DNA of 64,000 nucleotides from the NCBI RefSeq assembly GCF_947489565.1, contig NZ_CANLEA010000001.1, forward strand, positions 186,001 through 250,000. The letters are read 5' to 3'. Within the stretch, counting starts at the first letter, position 1. Every line of letters begins with the position of its first letter. The notes beneath the pieces are model-generated. The model saw nothing but the letters and a program-made list of their open reading frames with translations, was not told where the DNA came from and made no database searches. The translations under genes were made by a program, and so were the position numbers. Source of the stretch: an uncultured Kordia sp. (GTDB taxonomy: Bacteria > Bacteroidota > Bacteroidia > Flavobacteriales > Flavobacteriaceae). Below are positions 8,939 through 19,183 of the stretch, one piece after another.

Positions 8939-11900
8939 ATGAAAAAAATTACCTTGTTGATCATGGTGACATTTTTCAGTGCGTTATCATATTCACAAAC
9001 AGTAGACTGTGCTGTGGGACCTATCAATAATACTGGGTTCTGTTATGGAAATAATGATACTACATCTTTCACCTACACAAGTAGTGATGGATCGCCACTG
9101 GCAGTCATCTTCAACGCCGGACAAGTAGAGAATAACTGGGATGAACTAATCATCACTGACTCTGACGGAACTACTCAAATTTATAACGGTTACGGAGCAG
9201 GAGGAGACTTAACAGGTCTTTCTTTTGAATCTACAGGAGATACCATTACTATTGGAATTACATCTGATGGTTCGGTAAACTGTACTGGAAATGGCTTTAC
9301 GCCATGGGACTTTACAATTTCCTGTGTAGATACTACGCAACCACCTTCCTGTGTTGCCGTTACTGGACCAGCTGGTGGTTCAGTTGATGTGAATGTAGAA
9401 AGTGATATTACTTGGGGATCTGCAACAGGAGGACCAACAGGATATTTAGTTTCTATTGGAACAACACCAGGAGGAACAGATATCGCCAATATGGTTGATG
9501 CTGGATTGGTAAACACGTATGATCCAGGAACACTCCCTTATTCTTCGGACATTTTTGTTACTATTACACCTTACAATGCGAATGGAAATAGTGCAGGATG
9601 TACGGAATCTATGTTTACAACAGAAGACGATCCAAATACACCTGTAGACTGTGCTGTTGGACCTGTAAATAACACAGGATTCTGTTATGGAAACAATGAC
9701 AACACTATGTTTAACTTCGCAAGTACGGATGGTTCAAACTTAGCAGTTGTGTTTAATGCAGGGCAAGTAGAAAATAACTGGGATGAATTAATCATCTTAG
9801 ATTCTGATGGAGTTACTGAATTGTATAATGGATATGGAAATGCTGGTGATTTAACTGGACTTTCTTTTGAATCTTCAGGATCTTCTATTATCGTTATGAT
9901 TCAATCTGACGGAATCTTTGGTTGTCAGTCAGAAGGATATACTCCTTGGGATTTTACAGTATCATGTGTGGACGATTCAGTTCCTCCAACATGTGTGTCT
10001 TTAACTTCTCCAACAGATGGAGCTACTGATATTAACGAAGATGATGATATTAACTGGGGAACTGCAACAGGTGCTCCAACAGGATATTTAGTTTCTATTG
10101 GAACAACTCCAGGAGGAACAGACGTTGCTAACATGGTTGATGTTGGATTAGTAAATACATACGATCCAGGAACATTAGATTTTTCTACTACATATTATGT
10201 AACAATTACACCTTATAATGCAAACGGAAACGCTACAGGTTGTACTGAAGAAAGCTTTACGATTAGAGATGATCCTTTCGAAGTAGTAGATTGTAGTGCT
10301 GCACCAATTAACAATACAGGTTTCTGTTATACAAGTGGTGTAACAACTCGTTTTAGCTACAGAAGTTCTGACGGTACTTCTACACTTGCAGTAAGCTTTA
10401 ATGCAGGACAAGTAGAAAATAACTGGGATGAATTAAATATTTATGACTCTGACGGTGTAACATTATTATACTCAGGTTATGGAAATGCTGGAGATTTAGC
10501 AGGACTTGCTTTTGAATCTACAGGAGATAGCATTATTATTGAAGTAACACCAGATGGTTCTATTAGCTGTCAAACACAAGGATATACTCCTTGGGATTTC
10601 ATCGTAGGATGTATTGATCCATTGGCGCCGCCATCATGTGTATCTTTAACATTCCCAACGAATGGAGCAACTGCTGTTGAAATAGATCAAAATATTACTT
10701 GGGGATCTGCAATTGGATCACCAGCAGGATATATTCTTACTGTAGGAACAACTCCAGGAGGAAATGATATTGTAAACGGAGAAGATGTAGGATTAGTAAA
10801 TACGTATGCATTAGATACGGATTACTCTACAACATACTACGTAACAATTTTACCATATAATGGAAACGGATTGGCAACAGGATGTATTGAAGAAAGCTTT
10901 ACAACAAGACCTGATCCAAATCAAGTATTTAACTTAGTTTGTGCTGACGGACCAATCAACGTAAGTCACTGTTATACAAACAATGACGATAATACATTCT
11001 TATTTACTTCAGATACTGGATTCCCAGTAAGACTTTCATTCCTTACAGGAACAATTGTAGATGATTTTGATACAATTACTATTTATGACGGATCAGATGC
11101 AACAGCACCAGTATTATTTGATGGTAACAACGCAGGAGATTTAACAGGTTTAATAGTTGAATCTTCAGGAGGAAATATCTTTATGGTTATCAACAGTGGA
11201 GGATTTACAAGTTGTGCTTCTGGAAACGGAACTACTTGGGATTGGACTGCAGAATGTTTAACATGTTTCAAACCAACAGCTACGTATACTGTAGTTGAAG
11301 ATTGTGCAGCAGGTGAACAATTCTTAGTTGATGTTGAAATTTTAGCTACAGGAGATGCAATGTCTATCACAATTTCTGATGACTTTGGAAGTGCACCACA
11401 AGTAGTAACTGCAGCTGGAGTATATACTTTTGGACCATATCCAAATACAACACCGGTAGTATTTACAGTAGCTGATACTGATGATACGAACTGTGTATTG
11501 ACAAGTGAACCACAAACGCAAGCGTTCTGTCCAGATCAAGCATGTCGCATTATCAATGCAGGATACGATCAATTACAAACATGTGATGTAACTTCAACAG
11601 ACTTATCTGCTACATTCATGGCAAGTTCTATAACGTCTGATACAAGTACATATACAATTAGTGACTTACAATGTCCTCCAGATAACTTAACAGGGCTGCC
11701 AACGTCTATTACATTAGATGATAGATGGTCTTCTGTGATTAACTTAGACTTTAATTTCCAATACTTTGGAAACGATTATAATAGTGTAATTATTGGAGCA
11801 AACGGATTACTTTCATTCGATATTGCGGATGCTGGGAACTTCTGTCCTTGGAATATAAATGCGGCAGATTTATTACCATCGCCAAACCTTCCTTTGAATG

Positions 11901-13207
11901 CAGTTCATGGAGCATATCACGATATTGATCCTGGTGTAGCTGGAGATCACTATATTGAATATACAACTGTTGGTACTGCACCTTCAAGACAATTTAAAGT
12001 AACGTTCTTCCGAATCCCACAATTTGGATGTAATGAACTCTTAACAACACAGCAGATCATTTTATATGAATCTTCTAATGTTGTAGATGTTCTTTTAATA
12101 GAAAAGCCACTTTGTACAACATGGAATGGAGGTCTTGCTACTACAGGTATCCAAAATATTACTGGAACTGTAGGATATGCACCTACTGGTAGAAATACTG
12201 GAGCATGGGAAGTAACTGAGCAAGAATTATGGAGATTTGTACCAGATGGTAATCCAAACTACACATTTGAGTGGTTAGATGAAGATGGAAACGTAATTAG
12301 TAATGATACTGATATTACGGTTTCTCCAACAGATGATGCAACTTATACAGCGTCTATTACCTATGCTTTAGCTGACGGATCGTTAGTAACCTTAACAGAT
12401 GATGTTACAGTTACTGTACAAAAAAATCCTGAAGTTGGACCTGCAGGCCCAATTGAAGTATGTGATGAAGATCTTGATGGTAGTACGGATTTTGATTTAA
12501 CATCTGTAGAAACTGATTTACTATTACCAAACGATCCTGCTGATCCTATCACAGTTACCTATTATGATTCGATGGCGGATGCAGAAGCAGGAAATAACAT
12601 GCTTGCTGATCCTACAGTATATACAAGCGCAGGAGGAACTGTATATGTTCGTCTACAAAATGATGATACTGGATGTTACGCAACTGGAAGTTTTGAAGTT
12701 GTAGTATTAATGCAAATTGATCCAGCAAACATCGCTTTAGAAGGTGAGTGTATCAATGATGAGTATACAATTACTGTATCTCCTTTAAATAACGGATATG
12801 ATCCAGCAACCGTAACATATGACTGGTCTGGTGGTTCATCATCTGCAAATGATGGTTCGCAATTTATTGCAACTGACGATGGAGAGTATACGGTGACAAT
12901 TACAACTGCTGACGGTTGTTCAAGTTCACAAACATTTACAGTAATCAACTCTATGTGTTCATTCCCACAGGGAATTTCGCCAAATGGAGATAACTTAAAT
13001 GATACTTGGGATTTAAGAGCATTTAGAGTACAAGAATTAGAGATATTTAATTCTCATGGTCGTTCTGTATACCAAAAGAATCAGTATGCAAATGAATGGA
13101 GAGGTCAAACAAATGATAATGATGAATTACCAGTAGGAACTTATTTTTATGTATTGAGACTTGAAAATGGACAAGCTAAAAATGGATGGATTTATCTAAA
13201 CAAATAG
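8939..13207 (+). CDS. giant CUB/FN3-repeat surface protein with gliding-motility C-terminus
   Basis: A 1422-residue secreted protein. A signal peptide (to about residue 20) is followed by three 214-residue repeats, each a CUB-like domain (starting VDC/NNTGFCY, with NAGQVENNWDEL and PWDF) plus an FN3-like domain (GYLVSIGTTPGG ... TITPYNANG), then a fourth CUB-like domain, a nidogen-like region (about 900-1100), Ig-like domains and a CHU_C/type B C-terminus (FPQGISPNGDNLNDTWDL ... GTYFYVLRLENGQAKNGWIYLNK). The DNA repeats start at 9002, 9644 and 10286 (642-bp period), with a shorter one near 10934. CHU_C proteins are exported by the T9SS and often depend on a neighbouring PorP/SprF protein, which is exactly what follows. 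A role in adhesion or gliding is inferred. Confidence 0.9.
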   Translation: MKKITLLIMVTFFSALSYSQTVDCAVGPINNTGFCYGNNDTTSFTYTSSDGSPLAVIFNAGQVENNWDELIITDSDGTTQIYNGYGAGGDLTGLSFESTGDTITIGITSDGSVNCTGNGFTPWDFTISCVDTTQPPSCVAVTGPAGGSVDVNVESDITWGSATGGPTGYLVSIGTTPGGTDIANMVDAGLVNTYDPGTLPYSSDIFVTITPYNANGNSAGCTESMFTTEDDPNTPVDCAVGPVNNTGFCYGNNDNTMFNFASTDGSNLAVVFNAGQVENNWDELIILDSDGVTELYNGYGNAGDLTGLSFESSGSSIIVMIQSDGIFGCQSEGYTPWDFTVSCVDDSVPPTCVSLTSPTDGATDINEDDDINWGTATGAPTGYLVSIGTTPGGTDVANMVDVGLVNTYDPGTLDFSTTYYVTITPYNANGNATGCTEESFTIRDDPFEVVDCSAAPINNTGFCYTSGVTTRFSYRSSDGTSTLAVSFNAGQVENNWDELNIYDSDGVTLLYSGYGNAGDLAGLAFESTGDSIIIEVTPDGSISCQTQGYTPWDFIVGCIDPLAPPSCVSLTFPTNGATAVEIDQNITWGSAIGSPAGYILTVGTTPGGNDIVNGEDVGLVNTYALDTDYSTTYYVTILPYNGNGLATGCIEESFTTRPDPNQVFNLVCADGPINVSHCYTNNDDNTFLFTSDTGFPVRLSFLTGTIVDDFDTITIYDGSDATAPVLFDGNNAGDLTGLIVESSGGNIFMVINSGGFTSCASGNGTTWDWTAECLTCFKPTATYTVVEDCAAGEQFLVDVEILATGDAMSITISDDFGSAPQVVTAAGVYTFGPYPNTTPVVFTVADTDDTNCVLTSEPQTQAFCPDQACRIINAGYDQLQTCDVTSTDLSATFMASSITSDTSTYTISDLQCPPDNLTGLPTSITLDDRWSSVINLDFNFQYFGNDYNSVIIGANGLLSFDIADAGNFCPWNINAADLLPSPNLPLNAVHGAYHDIDPGVAGDHYIEYTTVGTAPSRQFKVTFFRIPQFGCNELLTTQQIILYESSNVVDVLLIEKPLCTTWNGGLATTGIQNITGTVGYAPTGRNTGAWEVTEQELWRFVPDGNPNYTFEWLDEDGNVISNDTDITVSPTDDATYTASITYALADGSLVTLTDDVTVTVQKNPEVGPAGPIEVCDEDLDGSTDFDLTSVETDLLLPNDPADPITVTYYDSMADAEAGNNMLADPTVYTSAGGTVYVRLQNDDTGCYATGSFEVVVLMQIDPANIALEGECINDEYTITVSPLNNGYDPATVTYDWSGGSSSANDGSQFIATDDGEYTVTITTADGCSSSQTFTVINSMCSFPQGISPNGDNLNDTWDLRAFRVQELEIFNSHGRSVYQKNQYANEWRGQTNDNDELPVGTYFYVLRLENGQAKNGWIYLNK

Positions 13208-13261
13208 GCTTCCCTAAAATTAAACATCTAAATTCTTAAAAATAATATTACATCATTTATC

Positions 13262-14179
13262 ATGAAGAACTTATATATCGCACTATTTGTATTACTTTTT
13301 TCACTACCATCTCTTGCACAGCAAGATCCGCAGTACACACAGTACATGTACAATATGGCAGTAATCAATCCTGCATATGCAGGATCTAGAGAAGGAATAT
13401 CTTTAGGAGCATTATACAGAAATCAATGGACCGGATTTGACGGTGCCCCAAGAACGTTTACGTTCTTTGGGCATTCGCCAGTCGGTAAAAACGTTGGATT
13501 AGGATTATCTTTAATTGCAGATCAAATTGGACCTGTAAAAGAGACTAATACGTACGTTGACTTTGCATATACACTAAATTTAGGAGGCGCTCACAAATTG
13601 GCGTTCGGGATTAAAGGAGGACTTACTTTCCACGATATTGGATTGTTATCTCAAGTAAACCCAACACTTATTGATCAAGGAGATGAAGCCTTTTCTAGTG
13701 ATGTAAACGAGACAACTTTTAACATTGGAGCTGGACTTTTTTACTACTCTGACAATTACTACTTAGCATTATCGGTTCCTAACTTTTTGAAAGGAAAACA
13801 CCTAGACGTTAATGGTAGAGCGTATGGTTCAGAAATACAACATTACTTCCTTACGGGTGGTTATGTTTTTCAAGCGAGTCCAAATACCAAAATCAAACCT
13901 TCATTCTTAGTGAAGTCTGCATTTAATGCACCGACGTCATTTGACCTTAACTTGAATGCATTATTCTATGAAAAGTTTGAAATTGGAGCTTCATACCGTT
14001 TGGATGACTCTTTTAGTGGAATGGTCAACTTTGCGATTAACCCGAGATTACGTATAGGTTATGCCTATGATGCCGTAACTTCAGAAATCTCTTCTGTAGC
14101 AAGCGCATCTCACGAAGTATTTTTATTATTTGATCTATACTTCCCAAGAAAAGTTTCTCGTTCGCCTAGATATTTCTAA
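13262..14179 (+). CDS. PorP/SprF family T9SS membrane protein
   Basis: A 305-residue outer-membrane beta-barrel. The signal peptide ends LPSLAQ and is followed by the family hallmark QDPQYTQYMYNMAVINPAYAGSR and later GLGLSLIADQIGP. PorP/SprF proteins are needed for secretion or attachment of partner type-B T9SS substrates such as SprB. It lies 54 bp after the giant adhesin and 21 bp before the OmpA-family gene, so the three form one operon. Confidence 0.95.
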   Translation: MKNLYIALFVLLFSLPSLAQQDPQYTQYMYNMAVINPAYAGSREGISLGALYRNQWTGFDGAPRTFTFFGHSPVGKNVGLGLSLIADQIGPVKETNTYVDFAYTLNLGGAHKLAFGIKGGLTFHDIGLLSQVNPTLIDQGDEAFSSDVNETTFNIGAGLFYYSDNYYLALSVPNFLKGKHLDVNGRAYGSEIQHYFLTGGYVFQASPNTKIKPSFLVKSAFNAPTSFDLNLNALFYEKFEIGASYRLDDSFSGMVNFAINPRLRIGYAYDAVTSEISSVASASHEVFLLFDLYFPRKVSRSPRYF

Positions 14180-14200
14180 CACCTAAACGCCAAAAAAACA

Positions 14201-16081
14201 ATGAAAAAATTATATATATTATTTCTAATTCTAGCGACATCAAATGTGTTTGCTCAGAATGATAAAACCAAAAAAGCAGATAAGCTTTATAACAGACTTG
14301 AATTTGTAAAAGCGGCCGAGGAGTATCAAGAAATTGCCATTGAAGAAGCTGATGCTTATGTATATGAGCAACTAGCGAATTGTTATTACAATCTTTTCAA
14401 AACGAAAGATGCAGAACGTTGGTATAGCCAAACTATTTCTGAAGGGAATACAAAGCCAGATGTGTATTATAAGTATGCTCAAATGTTGAAAGCTAATGGA
14501 AAATACCAACAGCACAACGAATTCATGGCAAAGTTTGCAAAAGCGAAACCAAGAGATAAAAGAGCTATAGCTTTTAATAAAAATCCAAACTATATTCCGC
14601 AAATCTTAGCGAAAGTGACCAAGTTTGAAGTGAAAAACTCTGAGATTAACACAAAGAACTCTGATTTCGGAGCAATCTCAGCAGGAAACACTGTATACTT
14701 TACGTCTACGCGTGATGGTGGAAGAAAATATGGATGGAACGATCAACCATACTTAGACATTTATATGGCTACGTATGATGGTGATGGCGAATTATCAAAT
14801 GCAATCGCTTTATCAAAAGACATCAACACAAAGTTTCATGAAGGAACCGTAAGTTTCTCTCCTGATGGTAAAACAATGTATTTTACGCGTGAGAATTACT
14901 ATGATGGTAAATTCAAGAAAAGTGAAGAAGGACAAGGTACATTAAACTTGTATACAGCAACAATGTCTGGTGGAGAATGGACAAATGTAAAATCCGTTCC
15001 ATTTAACAATGATGAGTATTCTGTAGGACATCCAGCAGTAAGTGCAGATGGTAAAACATTATACTTTGCTTCTGATATGCCAGGAGGTTTAGGTCAGTCT
15101 GACTTATATAAAGTTGCTATTAATAGCGATGGATCTTTTGGAGAACCAGAAAATTTAGGTGGAGATATCAATACAGAAGGAAGAGAATTCTTCCCATACA
15201 TCAGTAGCAATAATACTTTATACTTTTCTTCTGATGGTCATTTAGGTATTGGAGGATTAGATGTATTTGCTGCTAGAGTAAAAGATGCTTCTTATGGAGC
15301 GGTTCGTAACTTAGGAACACCATTAAACAGTAATGCAGATGATTTCTCATTTACATTTAATGAAGAATCTAAAAAAGGATTTGTTGCTTCTAACCGTGAA
15401 GGCGGAAAAGGAGATGACGATATTTACGAAGTAAACTTAGTCAACCCTATTTGTGATGTTGATTTTGTGATTACTGTAACAGACAAAGAAACTGGAGTTA
15501 TCTTAAGTGGAGCAAAAGTTGTATTGGCTGACGATCAAGGAAACAGCGTTGGTACAAAAACTACGGATGCAGAAGGAAAAGTAGTTTTTAAAGTAGAATG
15601 CGATAAGTCTTCTCAATTAGAAGCTAGTATTGATGGATATGTTCCTGAAAAACTAGATGTAAGCAGTGGAGATAATCCAGAAAGATCTATAGGCATTCCA
15701 TTAGCACCAATTGAAGAAATTATCGAAGAAGAAGTAATTGTATTAAATCCAATTTACTTTGACTTTGATAAGCATAACGTTAGACAAGATGCTGCTTTTG
15801 AATTAGATAAAGTTGTTTCTGTAATGACAAAGTATCCAAACATGGTGATTAAAGTAGAAACTCATACAGATTTTAGAGGTCCTGCTTCATACAACCAACG
15901 TTTGTCTGAAAGAAGAGCAAAATCTACAGTACAATACATCATCTCTAAAGGAATTGATGCCTCACGCTTAAGCAGTGAAGGAAAAGGAGAAAGTACTCCA
16001 TTAATTGACTGTAAAAAATGTACGGATGAAGAACACCAGCAAAATCGTCGTTCTGACTTCATTATTGTAAGCAAAGACTAA
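14201..16081 (+). CDS. OmpA-family protein with TPR and PD40 repeats
   Basis: A 626-residue envelope protein. A signal peptide is followed by TPR-like helices (residues about 25-130), PD40/WD40-like beta-propeller repeats (ISAGNTVYFTSTRDGG, VSFSPDGKTMYFTRE, VSADGKTLYFASDMPGG, about 150-420), a small CarboxypepD-like/Ig fold (about 425-490) and a C-terminal OmpA peptidoglycan-binding domain (YFDFDKHNVR ... HTDFRGP ... NQRLSERRA). This composition is the usual third member of PorP/SprF clusters and probably anchors the complex to peptidoglycan. A strong terminator follows. Confidence 0.94.
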   Translation: MKKLYILFLILATSNVFAQNDKTKKADKLYNRLEFVKAAEEYQEIAIEEADAYVYEQLANCYYNLFKTKDAERWYSQTISEGNTKPDVYYKYAQMLKANGKYQQHNEFMAKFAKAKPRDKRAIAFNKNPNYIPQILAKVTKFEVKNSEINTKNSDFGAISAGNTVYFTSTRDGGRKYGWNDQPYLDIYMATYDGDGELSNAIALSKDINTKFHEGTVSFSPDGKTMYFTRENYYDGKFKKSEEGQGTLNLYTATMSGGEWTNVKSVPFNNDEYSVGHPAVSADGKTLYFASDMPGGLGQSDLYKVAINSDGSFGEPENLGGDINTEGREFFPYISSNNTLYFSSDGHLGIGGLDVFAARVKDASYGAVRNLGTPLNSNADDFSFTFNEESKKGFVASNREGGKGDDDIYEVNLVNPICDVDFVITVTDKETGVILSGAKVVLADDQGNSVGTKTTDAEGKVVFKVECDKSSQLEASIDGYVPEKLDVSSGDNPERSIGIPLAPIEEIIEEEVIVLNPIYFDFDKHNVRQDAAFELDKVVSVMTKYPNMVIKVETHTDFRGPASYNQRLSERRAKSTVQYIISKGIDASRLSSEGKGESTPLIDCKKCTDEEHQQNRRSDFIIVSKD

Positions 16082-16103
16082 TTACAATTACTCTTATATA
16101 CAA

Positions 16104-16135
16104 AACCTGCAACTCCCGTAGTTGCAGGTTTTTTT
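16104..16135 (+). terminator. intrinsic terminator of the adhesin-PorP-OmpA operon
   Basis: An 11-bp perfect stem (AACCTGCAACT / AGTTGCAGGTT) with loop CCCGT, followed by seven T. It lies 23 bp after the OmpA stop, separating this operon from the next. Confidence 0.92.
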
Positions 16136-16192
16136 ATGCAATACACTTTCAAGTATAATCCAAAATTAGTAAGTTTATTAAAAATCATTTCT

Positions 16193-16585
16193 ATGACAAT
16201 AACTATTAAGGATGAATCCCTTACGGGCGATATTCTCAATCAAATACAAATTGCTGTCGAAAGTGAAATCGTCACAGTAAAAGATATTATTGAAGCAAGA
16301 GTTACCTCAGAAGTAGAAGCGTATAATAACAAACGTCCAGATTATTTTAAAGGCTTTATTCGTCCCACAGCATCCGAAGAAACACTTAATGGTTACAAAC
16401 TCAAAAAAAACCGTGCTAAAATTGATGCTGAACAACAAACATTCATCGCTTTAAATGCATTTCAGCAAAATGGATATCTCGTTTTAGTAGATGATCAACA
16501 AGCAGAAAATTTAGAACAAGAAGTGCTCGTTACAGCTACCACAACCGTTAGCTTTGTGAAACTTACGCCTTTAGTAGGTGGATAA
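16193..16585 (+). CDS. small protein with C-terminal Gly-Gly, possible ubiquitin-like/sulfur-carrier fold
   Basis: A 130-residue protein of no family I can name. It begins MTITIKDESLTGDIL (strand-turn-strand), then a helix (VTVKDIIEARVTSEVEAYN), a variable part, a second helix (DAEQQTFIALNAF), a strand YLVLVDD and the ending TTTVSFVKLTPLVGG. ThiS and MoaD end in a comparable strand plus GG (MoaD: EVAFFPPVTGG), and this gene is in an operon with an E1-like enzyme, so a beta-grasp carrier is a reasonable inference. At 130 residues it is longer than MoaD/ThiS/ubiquitin (65-80) because of about 45 extra residues in the middle. An upstream ATG at 16136 abuts the terminator T-run and was rejected; 16193 gives a sensible N-terminus. 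The next gene starts 9 bp downstream. Confidence 0.75.
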   Translation: MTITIKDESLTGDILNQIQIAVESEIVTVKDIIEARVTSEVEAYNNKRPDYFKGFIRPTASEETLNGYKLKKNRAKIDAEQQTFIALNAFQQNGYLVLVDDQQAENLEQEVLVTATTTVSFVKLTPLVGG

Positions 16586-16594
16586 AATGATACC

Positions 16595-19183
16595 ATGGGA
16601 TTTACAGACAGTCTAAAACATTTATTTGGCGCTAAAAAAGAAGAGATCACTTCAGAAAATGCTGTGTATGAAGAACAGCTAAGAGAAATTAGAGAAGAAG
16701 CCTTTTTAGAAGGATATACTTATTCAATAGCGTTTTCAAAATTAAAATCGTATAAAGAACTTAAAGCAAAAGAAGCCGCTTTTAAAAAAGAATTTGTCCA
16801 ATACTTAGCCGAAAAAAGCATTGCATTACTCAAGAAAACTACTCGAAAATCACTCACAAATATTGAAACTACCACACGACACGTCTGTGATGATTTATTA
16901 ACTACACTCTTACGTGGAAATCTTGAATATGAACCAACGGAATTTGCCAAATTGATGGATTTCTTTGAAGAATCATCGTCTTCTAAAAAGAATCTTATAC
17001 ATTTTTCAAATTGGCCAATCGGCTATGCAGCACAGCAAATAGAAAAAAGCGTCAAAAAAAATGGATTATCTCCAGAGTGGAAAACGTATATAGAAAAATT
17101 TCTAGCTTCTCCAGCAATGAAAAATAAAAATAATTATTGGGGAGCTGATTTGGACAAAGTGGAAACTAAACTCAAAAAACTACTCTTTGAAGATCAAAAT
17201 GCCGCAGGAAAAATACTTCCGTACACACATATAGACGATCAATTTGGTAAAATATTTAATGCTGAAATCATTACCGTAGAAGAAAATCTTCGCGATCATT
17301 TTTACCAACTTTGTCATCTTTTCACAAAAGCAACCAGCGGAAAGCCTTCACAACGTTTTCTTAAAAACACCAGTAGTATCATTGATGAAATTGGTATTGC
17401 CAAATACAAAGCAGTCATACATCCTTGGTTGGAACATGTAATACAACTTAAAGAAATAGAAACTGTTACAAGAAGTACCTATGCAGGGCAAACGTATGAA
17501 TACACAAATTATGAGTTTTTACAGGAAAAAAGTACCGTATTTCTAAAAGGTTTGGTGTGGAGTTTGACAAAATTTCATGATACAGCAACTTTAGCCTTAG
17601 TAGCGAAACTTGCAGAACGTTGTTATAAAAAAATTCCTGGTGTAGGTCCTGCCGCTGGCGCAGTTGGAAATGCATGCATCTATGTGTTGGGAAATACAAA
17701 AGGATTGGAAGGGATTAGTCATCTATCACGATTAAAACTAAAAATTAAGCAGAACAATACACGAAAACTTGTTGAAAAATATATTGAAGCAGCTTCTGTA
17801 AAACTTGGAATTTCTTCTTCTGAAATAGAAGAACTTTCCATTCCTACGTTCGGATTGGAAGATGGAGCAAAAACATATGTATTTGACGATTATACACTTG
17901 AAATTGCAATTGAGGAACTAGGGAAAGTAAATTTGATTTGGAAAAAACCTGATGGTAAATCGCAAAAAACGACGCCTTCATTTGTTAAAAACACTGCAAA
18001 ACACGCAACAAAGCTTAAAAAAGCAAAAAACGATGTAGCACAAATCAAAAAATACCTGACAGCACAACGTGATCGCATTGATCGTTTATATTTGGATAAT
18101 CGTATTTGGAGTTATGAAAACTTCAAAAAACATTATTTAAATCATGGTTTGGTTAGTTTTATCGCAAAAAGACTCTTATGGCAATTTAAAAAAGGAGAAA
18201 ATTTTGTTACCGCTTTATATATCAATAATCAGTGGACAACTCAAGAAGATACTACACTAGATTGGATTACGGAAGAAACGGAAGTTCGTTTATGGCATCC
18301 AATTCATGAAACAGTGGATGGTGTATTATTTTGGAGAAAAAAGTTAGAAACACTCGAACTCAAACAACCACTTAAACAAGCCTATCGCGAGGTATACATA
18401 TTAACTGATGCTGAGGTCACTACAAAAACGTATAGCAACCGAATGGCGGCGCATATTTTAAAGCAACATCAATTCAATGCATTGACAAGTATTCGTGGAT
18501 GGAAATATTCATTGTTAGGTGCGTATGATGATGGATATGACCGACAACTGGCAACCATTAACGTAAAAGCGCACCACATAGAAGCACAATTTTGGATTAA
18601 CGAATTGAATGCAGATGATCAATTTAATGATGCTGGAATTTGGAATTATGTCGCCACCGATCAAGTACGGTTTATTAAGAATAATGAAGTCATGGATTTG
18701 CTCGATGTGCCCAAACTCGTATTGTCTGAAATTTTACGTGATGTAGATTTATTTGTGGGCGTTTGTAGTGTTGGAAACGATCCGGAATGGAGAGATAATG
18801 GTGGATTGCCACAATATCGCGACTATTGGACTAGCTATTCTTTTGGAGATTTAACGGAAGTTGCAAAAACCAGAAAAGGCATTTTAGAAAAACTATTGCC
18901 ACGATTAAAAATCAACAAAGTAGCTACAATTGACGGGAAGTTTTTACGTATCAAAGGAACCAGACGCACCTACAAAATCCACATTGGAAGTTCTAATATT
19001 TTGATGGAACCCAACGATCAATATTTATGTATTGTTCCTGCGAGAGGGAAAGATAAAAATACAAGCAATATCTTCTTGCCTTTTGAAGGCGATCGTGGAT
19101 TATCATTGGTGTTAAGTAAGGCGTTTTTATTGGCAGAAGATGATAAAATCACAGATAAAACCATTCTAAGTCAAATCAAATAA
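16595..19183 (+). CDS. DUF4132 (MolR/YehI-like) family protein
   Basis: An 862-residue cytoplasmic protein. The C-terminal third matches the DUF4132 domain of E. coli YehI/MolR proteins from memory: QAYREVYILTDAE, YSNRMAAHILKQHQF, SEILRDVDLFVGVCSVGNDP (about residue 705-730), LPRLKI and YKIHIGSSNILMEPNDQYL (about 790-810). The N-terminal two thirds is helical and not recognised. Biochemical function of DUF4132 is not established to my knowledge. It sits 9 bp after the Gly-Gly protein and its stop overlaps the E1-like gene by one base, so the three are translated as a unit. It could be a ligase-like factor, target-recruiting protein or substrate of that module; this is speculation. Confidence 0.85.
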   Translation: MGFTDSLKHLFGAKKEEITSENAVYEEQLREIREEAFLEGYTYSIAFSKLKSYKELKAKEAAFKKEFVQYLAEKSIALLKKTTRKSLTNIETTTRHVCDDLLTTLLRGNLEYEPTEFAKLMDFFEESSSSKKNLIHFSNWPIGYAAQQIEKSVKKNGLSPEWKTYIEKFLASPAMKNKNNYWGADLDKVETKLKKLLFEDQNAAGKILPYTHIDDQFGKIFNAEIITVEENLRDHFYQLCHLFTKATSGKPSQRFLKNTSSIIDEIGIAKYKAVIHPWLEHVIQLKEIETVTRSTYAGQTYEYTNYEFLQEKSTVFLKGLVWSLTKFHDTATLALVAKLAERCYKKIPGVGPAAGAVGNACIYVLGNTKGLEGISHLSRLKLKIKQNNTRKLVEKYIEAASVKLGISSSEIEELSIPTFGLEDGAKTYVFDDYTLEIAIEELGKVNLIWKKPDGKSQKTTPSFVKNTAKHATKLKKAKNDVAQIKKYLTAQRDRIDRLYLDNRIWSYENFKKHYLNHGLVSFIAKRLLWQFKKGENFVTALYINNQWTTQEDTTLDWITEETEVRLWHPIHETVDGVLFWRKKLETLELKQPLKQAYREVYILTDAEVTTKTYSNRMAAHILKQHQFNALTSIRGWKYSLLGAYDDGYDRQLATINVKAHHIEAQFWINELNADDQFNDAGIWNYVATDQVRFIKNNEVMDLLDVPKLVLSEILRDVDLFVGVCSVGNDPEWRDNGGLPQYRDYWTSYSFGDLTEVAKTRKGILEKLLPRLKINKVATIDGKFLRIKGTRRTYKIHIGSSNILMEPNDQYLCIVPARGKDKNTSNIFLPFEGDRGLSLVLSKAFLLAEDDKITDKTILSQIK

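Noticed and set aside
16136-16192. Upstream ATG for the Gly-Gly protein
   Set aside because: It begins at the base after the terminator T-run, leaving no room for a promoter, and adds a poorly coding segment.
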